A stretch of DNA of 64,000 bases, from NCBI RefSeq assembly GCF_009765995.1, contig NZ_LMUI01000041.1, positions 9,875 through 73,874 of the forward strand, given 5' to 3'. Below the pieces are notes generated by a model that made no database searches, was not told where the DNA came from, and saw nothing but the letters and a program-made list of their open reading frames with translations. Origin of the DNA: Methylocapsa sp. S129. Its GTDB lineage: Bacteria; Pseudomonadota; Alphaproteobacteria; Rhizobiales; Beijerinckiaceae. Position numbers and translations under genes: made by a program. Shown here piece after piece: positions 25,327 through 33,562 of the stretch (positions are counted from its first letter, which is position 1; each line of letters begins with the position of its first letter).

Positions 25327-25352
25327 GGGAGGGCCGAAGCCCTCCCCTTTAT
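25327..25352. terminator. Bidirectional terminator between converging genes
   Basis: GGGAGGGC-CGAA-GCCCTCCC followed by CTTTAT on the plus strand, with an A-rich run on the other side. The perfect 8-bp stem with a tetraloop fills the 39-bp gap between the reductase and the caspase-like gene. Confidence 0.8.
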
Positions 25353-25365
25353 CGCGCTGCGCCGG

Positions 25366-27591
25366 TTACTTCGGACAAGGCGGCTCATGCGCCCCGCCGC
25401 AAGCGGGCCGTTTGTTGGCGGCGGGCGGCGCGGCATGTGGGGCCGAAGGCGCCGCATGGGGGGCCGGCGCCGGAGGCGCGAAATGCGGCGTCGGCGGCGC
25501 CACGGGCGCAGGCTTGGCCACCTGCTGCGGCGCGGGTTTGAACACCTGCGGCGCGGGCCTGGACTCGATGGGCGCCGCCTTGAATTCCTTCTGCGGCGCC
25601 GGCTTGAACTCCTGCGGCGCGGCTCTGAATTCCTTCTGGGGCGCAGGTTTGAACTCAGGCCTGGGCGGCTTGGGTCCCCCCACCGGTTGAATGGCCGGCT
25701 TGACGACCAGCGGCTCTGCGGGAGTCGCCGATAGGGGTTTCGGCGCAGTCCCCGGCTGAACAGCCGGCTTGACCGCCAGCGGCTCCTTGGGAGTCGGCGG
25801 CGGCTTCAGCCCCGCCCCTGGCTGGGCGCCCGGCTTGACGACGAGCGGCTCTGTGGGAGTCGGCAACGGTTTCAGCGCCGTCCCCGGCTGGGCGCCCGGC
25901 TTGACCGCGAGTGGCTCTGTAGGAGTCGGAAGCGGCTTGAGCGGCTTGCCGGATTCCGAAGGCTGAGCAGCGTTCGCCGGACCGGGAACGACCGGCGCCG
26001 GCTTGACCGCATTCAGCGGCTGGGCCAAAGGCGCGGCGCCGGGAGCCCCCGGCAGAGGCTTGCCCGCGCCAACCGGCGCAACGACCGCCGGAGCTGCGCC
26101 GGCCGGCGCGCCCGGCGCGTGATCGTGCGGTTTGAACCCATGCGGCAACGGCGGCGGCGCGCCGACGCTCTGCTGGGCGGGGGCCGCGCCATGCTGGTGA
26201 TCGTGGTAGATCTTGGCGCCGATCAGCAGCGGAATCGCGACCGACAGCACGGGCAGGAATCCCTGGCCCTGGGGCTGCGGCGGCGGCGGCAGATCGCGCC
26301 AGTCGTTATCCTGCGGAGGCAGGAAGGCGTAGGGCGGCGGCGGGGGCGGCGGCCCGTAATCGGGACCATCGAAGACGAATGTCGGGCCGGTGTCGTAGAC
26401 GAGTTCGTCCGGCGGCGGCGGCGGCAGATCGGCATATTCGAGCGGCGCGAAATCTGGCGGCGGCGCAGATTGCGCAGCGAGAATTTGCAGACGACGCTCG
26501 GCGTCCGGCACATGCGGCCCTCTGGGATAGACGCGCAAATAGGTCCAATAGGCGCGCGGGCTGTTCTCGTTGACCGAACGGCGCCAGAAAATCGCCTCGC
26601 GGCGCGCCGCCAGAATGGCGCGCACGCGGCGCGCCTGCGGACTGTCGGGATAGGCGGCGAGATAATCCCGATAGCCGGCCAGCGTGTCGCGCTGCAAGGC
26701 GACCGAATAGGCCTCGTCGGGACCAAAGCTGCTCAAGGGACGCTTGGCGGCCTCAACCGCGGCGGCGACCGCGGGCGGCGGCGGCGCATCGGGCGCGCGC
26801 TCGAAGATCGAATAGGGCTCTTTCACCTTCGATATGCTCCAGGGAACCACGGCGCCATTCGTCTGCTGGTTCACCTGCAATCGCACTTGCGCGAAGACAT
26901 CGTCGATCGGCGATCCGCCCTCGCGCATCGCGCCGGCCAGCGATTTGCCATAGACGCCGTAAGGGCCCGGCTCGTCAGGCGCGACGGTTCCGGGCGCGGC
27001 GTTGAAAGCCATCAGCACGCCGTCCTCGGGATCGACGAGGCCGAGGCCGCCGGCGAGCGGCGATCCGTCCGCGGCGAAGGAATTGGCGCGCGCGGCGTCC
27101 ATGACGATGATGCGCGCGCGCCCCGGCGTCGCGGCCAGAGCGCGGGAGAAGTCCGCGATCTTGATCGCCTGAATCGGAACGTCGGCGTCGCGCGCGATCT
27201 TCGCATCGACGGGCACGAAATAATTATCGCCGTCATATTGCACGCCGCGCCCCGACAAATAGACAAAGGCCTGCATGTCCGGCCCGATCGTCACCGCCTT
27301 GGCGAGAAAATCGCGCAGCGCGCCGCGCAGCGTGTCCTGATCGAGATCGCGCGCGCCGACGACCTCGAAGCCGGCCGCCTGCAAGGTCTGCGCGACGAGG
27401 CCGGCGTCATTGGCGGGCGTCGCCAGCGGATGGTCGGGATAGGCGGAATTGCCGATAATCAGAGCGATGCGGGGGTTTTGTCCGGCGGCGGGCGTCTGGG
27501 CCCGCGTTGGCGAAACAACGAGCGCGACAAAAGACAGAAGCGCGAGCATTGCCGCCATGAATTTCATTTGAACCGTCACGAATCCACCCAT
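25366..27591 (-). CDS. Caspase-like (C14) protein with both catalytic residues replaced and a long proline-rich tail
   Basis: 741 residues from the ATG at 27591; a start at 27567 (MKFMAAMLALLSF) would give a cleaner signal peptide. The p20-like domain covers about residues 40-270: RIALIIGNSAYPDHPLATPA, then FVYLSGRGVQYDGDNYFVPV where the usual catalytic His of SGHG is Arg, and RIIVMDAARANSF where the usual catalytic Cys of DACR is Ala. So it should not be a protease. After a TPR-like or linker part (about 290-370) come proline-rich tracts, a short hydrophobic stretch near 460 and repeats of the type K-P-L-P-T-P-T-E-P-L-x-V-K-P, then EFKPAPQKEFKAAP repeats. The domain order fits a secreted or envelope-anchored scaffold. 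Related inactive forms are common in rhizobia. Confidence 0.88.
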   Translation of the reverse strand: MGGFVTVQMKFMAAMLALLSFVALVVSPTRAQTPAAGQNPRIALIIGNSAYPDHPLATPANDAGLVAQTLQAAGFEVVGARDLDQDTLRGALRDFLAKAVTIGPDMQAFVYLSGRGVQYDGDNYFVPVDAKIARDADVPIQAIKIADFSRALAATPGRARIIVMDAARANSFAADGSPLAGGLGLVDPEDGVLMAFNAAPGTVAPDEPGPYGVYGKSLAGAMREGGSPIDDVFAQVRLQVNQQTNGAVVPWSISKVKEPYSIFERAPDAPPPPAVAAAVEAAKRPLSSFGPDEAYSVALQRDTLAGYRDYLAAYPDSPQARRVRAILAARREAIFWRRSVNENSPRAYWTYLRVYPRGPHVPDAERRLQILAAQSAPPPDFAPLEYADLPPPPPDELVYDTGPTFVFDGPDYGPPPPPPPYAFLPPQDNDWRDLPPPPQPQGQGFLPVLSVAIPLLIGAKIYHDHQHGAAPAQQSVGAPPPLPHGFKPHDHAPGAPAGAAPAVVAPVGAGKPLPGAPGAAPLAQPLNAVKPAPVVPGPANAAQPSESGKPLKPLPTPTEPLAVKPGAQPGTALKPLPTPTEPLVVKPGAQPGAGLKPPPTPKEPLAVKPAVQPGTAPKPLSATPAEPLVVKPAIQPVGGPKPPRPEFKPAPQKEFRAAPQEFKPAPQKEFKAAPIESRPAPQVFKPAPQQVAKPAPVAPPTPHFAPPAPAPHAAPSAPHAAPPAANKRPACGGAHEPPCPK
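25640..25960 (-). repeat. Proline-rich tandem repeats in the caspase-like protein
   Basis: Five imperfect copies of a unit of about 22-24 residues centred on (T/A)EPL-(A/V)-VKP-(G/A)-(A/V/I)-QP. They are followed by (E/Q)FKPAPQ-type repeats. The region is probably extended and cell-wall-spanning. Confidence 0.75.
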
Positions 27592-27771
27592 GAACTGAGA
27601 TCAGCGATGCGGGCGGATAACGTTATAATGAGTCTGAACCGTGGCTGAATGTCGTCGCTCCCGCGCCGGGCGAGCCCGGCGCGCGATGATTCAAGGCCGA
27701 TCGGACTGATCGCCGCTCCCGCACGAGAACGCAGGAAATACAGGGGCCGCCGGACGATCGTCGCGCGCTTT

Positions 27772-28180
27772 TCAGCCGCCGGCGCTCTGACGCTCCAGCG
27801 TTCGCTTGATGGCGGCCGATCCCTGCTCCACCATCCCGCCAATCGCGGCGGAGAGCTCGTTGGGCAGGAAGTCGGCGATCCAGACCGCTCGGCTGCGGCC
27901 CTCGCCTTCGGCGAAGACCTGCAGCGACGCATTATAGTGACTCGCCCGCCCGCCGACCGCCGCCCAGACCAGCCGGCGCGCCTTGTCGTCGATATCGACG
28001 ATCGGTTCGCGCGCCGTCAGGCCATTGGCGAAGGTCACGATCCTCGCGTCTCCCTCAAGGCGCGTGTCGACAACGAAACCCACCGCAAGGACGCGTGTGG
28101 GCGGCGCCGATGTCGCGAACCGCCGCCCAGACATGCTCAGGGCTGGCTTCGATCAGGAATTCGTTGCGAACGGAGGCCAT
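27772..28180 (-). pseudogene. SRPBCC (polyketide cyclase/START-like) protein with a 1-base frameshift
   Basis: A good start (ATG at 28180 with AAGGGA upstream) reads MASVRNEFLIEASPEHVWAA and on to GAAHTR, then meets a stop 11 codons later. The rest of the family domain (LAVGFVVDTRLEGDARIVTF, ..., NASLQVFAEGEG, ..., WIADFLPNE) continues in another frame to the stop at 27772. Removing one G of the GG at 28089-28090 joins the halves as HTR-LAVGFVVD, the family's usual order. So this is either a real frameshift mutation or an assembly error. The proteins bind small hydrophobic ligands; the role here is unknown. A start at 28134 in the second frame would give only a truncated product. Confidence 0.8.
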
Positions 28181-28253
28181 GCGTTTTCCCTTCGTGCAGA
28201 TTCAATTGTTTGCGAAGATCAGGAGGCGGGGGATCAGGTTCAGACGGCGGCGG

Positions 28254-28610
28254 CTATTTCAAATATACCGCTTCAACATTGTTGCCGTCCGGGTCGAACA
28301 GGAAGGCGGCATAATAGGTTGGGCTATAGTCGGCGCGCAGCCCCGCCGGGCCATTGTCGCGGCCGCCGGCCTTCAGCCCGCTCTTATAAAAGCGATCGAC
28401 CGCTGCGCGATCCGGAGCGCGAAACGCGACATGCGCACGCGATCCTTCCGCGCTAGGATAGAGCCAAAGCGCTGGCGCTCCAGCGGGGCCAAATCCGGCG
28501 CCCGATTCATCGCGCGAGCACAGTTCATAGCCAAGCGGCGCGAGCGCGGCGGTATAAAAGCGGACGCTCGCGTCGAGGTCTTTCGTCTTCAAGCCGATAT
28601 GGTCGTACAT
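28254..28610 (-). CDS. VOC family (glyoxalase/bleomycin resistance-like) protein
   Basis: 118 residues from the ATG at 28610, preceded by AAAGGAGACGTC. A single VOC unit starts MYDHIGLKTKDLDASVRFYT and continues SRAHVAFRAPDRAAVDRFY and AAFLFDPDGNNVEAVYLK. His5, His in RAHVAF and Glu in NNVEAV fit the metal-ligand pattern of the family. The length is typical. It lies 28 bp after the AraC regulator gene on the same strand, so the two form an operon. The substrate is unknown. Confidence 0.88.
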   Translation of the reverse strand: MYDHIGLKTKDLDASVRFYTAALAPLGYELCSRDESGAGFGPAGAPALWLYPSAEGSRAHVAFRAPDRAAVDRFYKSGLKAGGRDNGPAGLRADYSPTYYAAFLFDPDGNNVEAVYLK

Positions 28611-28638
28611 GACGTCTCCTTTTGTTGGAGGCCGTCCT

Positions 28639-29484
28639 TTAGGCGCAGGCGGCGAGACGTTCTTGGAGAATCTTGCGGTCCCCTCTCGTCGCTTCGCGGA
28701 AGCGGCGAGGCGAGGCGCCCGCCGCGCGATGGAACGTGCGCACGAAATTGGAGAGATCACCGAAACCGACGTCAAACGCGATATCGGTGATCGAGCGCGA
28801 ATCGTCCGCCAACAACCGCGCCGCCCGCCGCAACCGCGAGCGCACGAGATATTGATGCGGCGTCACGCCCAAGACATTGGCGAACAGCCGCAGGAAGTGA
28901 AACGAGCTCAGTCCCGCTGCATCGGCCGCGCTTTCGAGATCGATTGGCCGATGCGATTGCGCGTCGATCCACATCGCCGCCTCGACTGCGCGGCGGCGAT
29001 CGCGCGCCTGCGCGCCCGGCGGCGGTCGCCGCTTACCGGAGACGATCTCAACGAAACGACCGGCGAGCATGAGGCCCAGTTCGTCGAGGCCGATGTCGCT
29101 CCCGCCTTCGGCGGCCGCCTGCGCGCGTTCGCCCAGCACCATCAGTTCGGCCAGCGGCGGCACGCCGGCTGTGCGCCAGACCTCATCGCGATCGCCGATC
29201 GTCTCGACCAATGCGGAGGGAAAATGAAACGACAGACATTCGTCGCCGCCGGCATTGTGATCGTGCAGGCAGACATATTCATCGCCAGGACGCCCGATCA
29301 GAACCGATCCGGCGACGAGTTCGTAATGCCGTCCTCGGCAACGACAACCGAAGCTGCCCTTGCGAACATAGGAGATGGAATAGTCCTGATGCCGTTCGGC
29401 ATAGGGCTTGTCGCCCGGCCCGGCCTCGCAATGATAGTCGGACACCGAGACAGTTCCGCTGTGCAATAATGTCGCCGCCACCAT
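28639..29484 (-). CDS. AraC family transcriptional regulator
   Basis: 281 residues. The N-terminal cupin-like sensing domain (about 1-110) includes [16 protein letters not shown]. The C-terminal double helix-turn-helix (about 180-265) carries [18 protein letters not shown] and the second helix segment [20 protein letters not shown], which is the AraC hallmark. It is the first gene of a two-gene unit with the VOC protein and probably regulates it. The start is the ATG at 29484. Confidence 0.9.
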   Translation of the reverse strand: MVAATLLHSGTVSVSDYHCEAGPGDKPYAERHQDYSISYVRKGSFGCRCRGRHYELVAGSVLIGRPGDEYVCLHDHNAGGDECLSFHFPSALVETIGDRDEVWRTAGVPPLAELMVLGERAQAAAEGGSDIGLDELGLMLAGRFVEIVSGKRRPPPGAQARDRRRAVEAAMWIDAQSHRPIDLESAADAAGLSSFHFLRLFANVLGVTPHQYLVRSRLRRAARLLADDSRSITDIAFDVGFGDLSNFVRTFHRAAGASPRRFREATRGDRKILQERLAACA

Positions 29485-30042
29485 GCCCTAGACATAAGGG
29501 CGACGATCGGTTTGAGCAATTGCGCGCGACCGTTCCCAACAGAGAGGCGGTCGCTTCCAACAGTGAGGGCGAGTCACTCCGTTCGATCGATGCACAATTC
29601 TGAACATCAGCTATTCAAAAGGGGGCTTCCGTTAGACGAGGGCAACGACCTAATGTCGGCTTACGTTTGAAAAGCTTTAGATTTTGGGGCGGAATTCTGG
29701 AGGGGGGTCGTGGCGGAATTGACTAAGGTCTGGTGGGGGTGGTTGCGAAACGCCAACGGATCGTTCTTCATTGGATCATTGGGTAGGGGAAATTATATCG
29801 TGGGCTCCGAAGGCGCAGTAGCTTTCCCGGTCGGGGCGACGCGATGAGCGCCTTCACCGAACCCTTATGTGTCAGAGCCGCCATTGAGCTTGAGCGGCGT
29901 AAAGCTCTACGGCCTCCGCGCTCTCCATCTATGGGCCGGCCACTCCAATCGCAGTTCTCTTCCAGCTTCGCCAATCGGTTGATGCGCCACCGCAGCCACA
30001 TCTATCAAATAAGCAAGCTTCTGTTCGTCGGCGTGTGTGCCG
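29485..30042. other. Intergenic/junction region without a convincing gene
   Basis: About 550 bp between the AraC gene and the AT-rich membrane-protein gene. Base composition falls from GC-rich to moderate across it. Short frames on both strands (for example minus 29768-30001) have no recognised domain. It looks like decayed DNA at the edge of an insertion. Confidence 0.5.
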
Positions 30043-30669
30043 ATGGATAGAACGATGCAAAGAAACTATGTAATTTACTGGTTTAGATTATTTTTGTGGC
30101 TAGCAATGCTGTATCCTGCTTTTGTAATAATTCTGTTCTTGATAGCAGAACCCTTTGGATACTTTCTAGATATTTTATATATCAACAAGCCTATTTCATA
30201 TTTTTCATTTATAAATAGAGAATTTGAGATCCTTTCGAGCAAGAATTCCAGCGATGAAGAGCTGCTTAGGTTATTTAGAACATTTGATTTTACCTTTTGC
30301 GTTTGCCTTGGGCTGGCGACGGTTAGGATAATTTATGGGCTAATAGTGATTAAATACCTCGATAACATATTTGCACGCATGCTTTCTTACAACAAGATTG
30401 GCAATCATATATTTAATATAACTCAACTTTTCGTACTAAACATCATTTTATTTGGATGGGGATTAATTCTTATGACAAATATTAATCTACAAATGAAAGT
30501 AGATACGTTTGTAAATATAGTAAATTACTCGATTAGATCATATCTAATACTTCAGTTGTGCTCTATTTCTGTTTCTTTATGGTTTTTATCAGATCTTTTT
30601 ATTAGAATAATTTGGTTAATTTTTCGAAGGAAACTGGTGAGAAATAAATTAAATATGCAATCGCAATAA
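30043..30669 (+). CDS. AT-rich orphan four-helix membrane protein
   Basis: About 208 residues from the ATG at 30043 (ATG 30055 and GTG 30037 are alternatives; none has a clear ribosome binding site). GC content is roughly 30 percent against more than 60 percent around it, and codons are A/T-ending. The frame is intact. Four hydrophobic segments are visible: about residues 8-30 (WFRLFLWLAMLYPAFVIILF), 75-97, 118-140 (FVLNIILFGWGLILM) and 160-185. The C terminus is basic (IFRRKLVRNKLNMQ). No family is recognised. Composition and isolation point to recent horizontal gain. The function is unknown. Confidence 0.7.
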   Translation: MDRTMQRNYVIYWFRLFLWLAMLYPAFVIILFLIAEPFGYFLDILYINKPISYFSFINREFEILSSKNSSDEELLRLFRTFDFTFCVCLGLATVRIIYGLIVIKYLDNIFARMLSYNKIGNHIFNITQLFVLNIILFGWGLILMTNINLQMKVDTFVNIVNYSIRSYLILQLCSISVSLWFLSDLFIRIIWLIFRRKLVRNKLNMQSQ

Positions 30670-30818
30670 TATCCGACGACTCGCTAGTAGCAAGAGAGCG
30701 CGTTGTCCAGCAGGCCCCCAGGCCTGCGACGTCCATGAAATCGCTGACGGAGAAAAGCTGACGGCGGCAGGCAGCTTTGTGAGCCCCGCGGCTTCCCAAT
30801 CGCTCGTCCATTTCGACT

Positions 30819-30845
30819 GTAAATATATAAATTCTATATATTTAC
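30819..30845. promoter_or_regulatory. Perfect 27-bp AT-rich dyad upstream of the second ABC operon
   Basis: GTAAATATATA (30819-30829) and TATATATTTAC (30835-30845) form a perfect 11-bp inverted repeat around AATTC. The dyad ends two bases before a TTGACA -35 box, so it may be an operator or activator site. It could also be an end of the AT-rich insertion. Confidence 0.55.
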
Positions 30846-30847
30846 TA

Positions 30848-30877
30848 TTGACATTGCCCAACCACGGCGGCTAGCGT
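30848..30877 (+). promoter_or_regulatory. Putative sigma-70 promoter of the second ABC operon
   Basis: A consensus -35 (TTGACA, 30848-30853) is followed after 18 bp by TAGCGT (30872-30877), a weak -10. The gene starts about 43 bp later. Confidence 0.45.
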
Positions 30878-30919
30878 GATGCGAAATGATGGCCGCCCGC
30901 GGAATATTCGGGCGATGGT

Positions 30920-32503
30920 ATGGGATTTGCGCCTGGAATGTCCGCCTCTCCGCCTGTGGCGCAGCCGTCGTCTCTAACGCTTCGGTCGGTTTCGAAAACC
31001 TATGGCGCGACCCTGGCGCTCGACGCGGTCGATCTGTCGATCGAGCGCGGCGAGGTCGTGGCGCTGATGGGGGCCAATGGCGCCGGCAAGTCGACGCTGG
31101 CGAAAATCGCCGCCGGCGTAATCCAGCCCGACCATGGTGAGATCGTCCTCGCCGGGCTCCCGGTCCGTCTCGCCTCGCCGCTTGCGGCGCATCAGGCGGG
31201 CGTCGTCACCGTTCATCAGTCCACCGAATTGCTCGGCGTCGCGAACCTGACGGTCGCGGAGAATCTCATCCTCGGCGAATTGTGCGGCGGAAGCTTTGGC
31301 CTGACGACCAGCGCGCGGCGCATTCGCTTGCGCGCGGCGGCGGTCGCCGCCGGCGTCGGACTCGATCTTCCCCTCGATCGGCAATTTGGCGATCTGGGCC
31401 CCGCGCAACGTCAGCTCGTCGCCATCGCCCGGGCCGCGGCGACCGACGCGAAAGTGCTGATTCTCGACGAGCCGACTGCGAGTCTGGCGGCCGCCGAAGC
31501 CGATCGTCTGTTCGAAATCATCGACCGGGTGAGATCACGCGGCGTCGGCGTGCTCTACATCTCGCACCGCCTCGGCGACATCAAGCGGATCGCCGATCGC
31601 ATCGTGGTGTTGCGCAACGGACGCCGCGTCGCCGACCAGACGAAGCCCTTCGATTTGAGCGCCGCGATCCGCGCGATGATCGGACGCGATCTCGATGGCA
31701 TTGGCGCCGGACGCGAGAATAGCGAGCCCGGCCGCCTGATGCTGCAAATCGAAAGAGCGCGTCTCACGCCCGGCGCCGCGCCGTTCGATCTCAATCTGCG
31801 AAGCGGCGAGATTCTCGCCGTCACCGGCGCGCTCGGCTCGGGCAAAAGTCGGCTGCTCCGCGCTTTGTTTGGGCTTGGCCGCCTCACTGAAGGCGACGTC
31901 TTGCTGGAAGGCGAGCCATGGCGTCCCCATGGTCCGGCGCAGGCCATCGCGCGAGGCGTTTTCTTTGCGGGCGAGGACCGCTGGCGAACGTCATTCCTGC
32001 CCCCGGCGACGCCGGGCGCCGACATTGCGGGCGCGATCGCCCTGCCCCATCGCCGATCCTGGTTTCCGCGCGGAATCCTTAGAGATCGCCGGGAGCGAAA
32101 CGCGGCGCGCCGCGCCATTGAGGCTTTGGGCATACGCTGCCGCGACAGCCATGACGAACTCGATCGGCTGTCGGGCGGCAATCAGCAGAAGGTCGTCGTC
32201 GCGCGCTGGCAGGCTGCGCCCTGCCGCTTGCTGCTGCTCGATGAGCCGTTCCAGGGCGTCGATGTCGGCGCCCGGCAGGATCTGGTGCAGGCCATCCGCG
32301 CGGCGCGATCGAACAGCGCCACGCTGATCGCCACCAGCGACGTCGAGGAGGCGATCGAAGTCGCCGATGTCGTCGCGGTCATGCGCGATCATGCGATCGT
32401 CGGCGCGCACGACCTGCGCGGCGCGGGCGCCGCTTCGCTTCTGGGCGCAATCGCCGCGGTCGAGGCCGGCGATCTCGCGCGCCAAGACGGGAGAGAACGA
32501 TGA
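30920..32503 (+). CDS. Sugar ABC transporter ATP-binding protein (CUT2, second system)
   Basis: 527 residues (the ATG at 30935 is an alternative start). NBD1 has Walker A GANGAGKST, a degenerate signature (LGPAQRQLVAIARA) and Walker B ILDEPTASL. NBD2 unusually keeps a full Walker A, GALGSGKSRLL, where the family normally has an inactive GAGRTE-type sequence. It also has signature [14 protein letters not shown] and Walker B LLLLDEPFQGVD. The stop overlaps the permease start (ATGA). It heads a three-gene transporter operon with the permease and binding protein; the substrate is unknown. Confidence 0.9.
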   Translation: MGFAPGMSASPPVAQPSSLTLRSVSKTYGATLALDAVDLSIERGEVVALMGANGAGKSTLAKIAAGVIQPDHGEIVLAGLPVRLASPLAAHQAGVVTVHQSTELLGVANLTVAENLILGELCGGSFGLTTSARRIRLRAAAVAAGVGLDLPLDRQFGDLGPAQRQLVAIARAAATDAKVLILDEPTASLAAAEADRLFEIIDRVRSRGVGVLYISHRLGDIKRIADRIVVLRNGRRVADQTKPFDLSAAIRAMIGRDLDGIGAGRENSEPGRLMLQIERARLTPGAAPFDLNLRSGEILAVTGALGSGKSRLLRALFGLGRLTEGDVLLEGEPWRPHGPAQAIARGVFFAGEDRWRTSFLPPATPGADIAGAIALPHRRSWFPRGILRDRRERNAARRAIEALGIRCRDSHDELDRLSGGNQQKVVVARWQAAPCRLLLLDEPFQGVDVGARQDLVQAIRAARSNSATLIATSDVEEAIEVADVVAVMRDHAIVGAHDLRGAGAASLLGAIAAVEAGDLARQDGRER

Positions 32504-33537
32504 GCGTCGACAGCAACGCGGCGCCAGTAGCGGCTGCTCGACCGGCGCGCGAAACGCGCGATGTTGGACGCATCCTGCGCCGCTATGCGATTTTCATCGT
32601 TCTGGCGGCGCTTCTCGTGCTGTTCCAGTCGGTCGAGCCGGCGTTCCTGCGCGTCAACAATCTGTTCAGCGTGCTCCAGTCCGTCGCCGTCGTCGCGCTG
32701 CTCGGCATCGGCGTGACGGTCACGCTTGCCGTGGACGGGTTCGATCTGTCGGTCGGCAGCACGGCCGCCTTCACGCTGATGCTGTCGAGCTATGCGATGG
32801 TCGTGTTGCAGCTCGGCGCCGTGCCCACGGTCGGGCTGGCGCTGCTCGGCGGCGCGGCGATCGGCCTCATCAACGGATTTCTCATCGTCGGGCTTCGCAT
32901 TCCCGATCTGCTGGCGACGCTCGGCATGATGTTCCTGCTGTCGGGCCTGCAATTGATTCCCTCGGGCGGCCGCTCGATCAGCACCGGCGTCATCCTGCCC
33001 AATGGATCGGCGGCGGCGGGAAGTTTCGATCCGGCCTTTCTGCTGATCGGACGATATCGGCTTTGGGACCTTGCGCCCTTGCCCGTCGTCATCGTCGCCA
33101 TCATCGCGCTGATCGCGTGGTTCGTGATGGAGCGCACGCGATGGGGCCGCGTCTTCTATGCGGTCGGCGGCAATGAAGCGGCCGCGCATCTGGCCGGCGC
33201 GCCAGTCAAAACCTATCGGCTCGCAGCCTATGTCGTCTCAGGCATCCTCGCTGCGCTCGGCGGCGTTTTCATCGCCGCGCGCGTCGGCCGCGGCGATGTC
33301 TTCGCGGGGTCGTCGCTGCTGCTCGACAGCGTCGCGGCGGCTCTGATCGGCTTCGCCGTTCTTGACAAGCGCCACGCCAATGTTCTGGGCGCCGTAACCG
33401 GCGCCGTCTTTGTCGGCATCGTCCTCAACGGCCTGACGATGCTCAACGTCCCCTATTACACGCAGGATTTCGTCAAGGGAATCGTGCTCGTCGGCGCGCT
33501 GGCGATCACTTTTGGAATCGGTCGCGGCCGCCGTTGA
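32500..33537 (+). CDS. Sugar ABC transporter permease (CUT2, second system)
   Basis: 345 residues, about ten membrane helices after a basic, Ala-rich N terminus of about 30 residues. The family motif appears as GVTVTLAVDGFDLSVGSTAA. It also has FYAVGGNEAAAHLAGAPV and ends with a basic tail (GRGRR). It is coupled to the ATPase gene by a 4-base overlap and followed 25 bp later by the binding-protein gene. A single permease gene implies a homodimer, unlike the first system. Confidence 0.9.
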   Translation: MSVDSNAAPVAAARPARETRDVGRILRRYAIFIVLAALLVLFQSVEPAFLRVNNLFSVLQSVAVVALLGIGVTVTLAVDGFDLSVGSTAAFTLMLSSYAMVVLQLGAVPTVGLALLGGAAIGLINGFLIVGLRIPDLLATLGMMFLLSGLQLIPSGGRSISTGVILPNGSAAAGSFDPAFLLIGRYRLWDLAPLPVVIVAIIALIAWFVMERTRWGRVFYAVGGNEAAAHLAGAPVKTYRLAAYVVSGILAALGGVFIAARVGRGDVFAGSSLLLDSVAAALIGFAVLDKRHANVLGAVTGAVFVGIVLNGLTMLNVPYYTQDFVKGIVLVGALAITFGIGRGRR

Positions 33538-33562
33538 GAGCCGCACGGAGAAATGGAGAACC

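Larger units (their letters stand above)
30670..30919. other. Right junction of the AT-rich island and promoter region of the second ABC operon
   Basis: A short GC-rich patch (about 30690-30810) without a recognised gene is followed by an AT-rich dyad at 30819-30845 and a TTGACA box at 30848. The transporter's ATG is at 30920. Confidence 0.5.

Noticed and set aside
26119-27648. Plus-strand frame of 509 codons
   Set aside because: Antisense to the caspase-like gene, whose domain and signal peptide are clear.
30649-30861. Minus-strand frame of 70 codons at the edge of the AT-rich island
   Set aside because: Crosses the composition boundary and the dyad; no recognised domain, probably chance.
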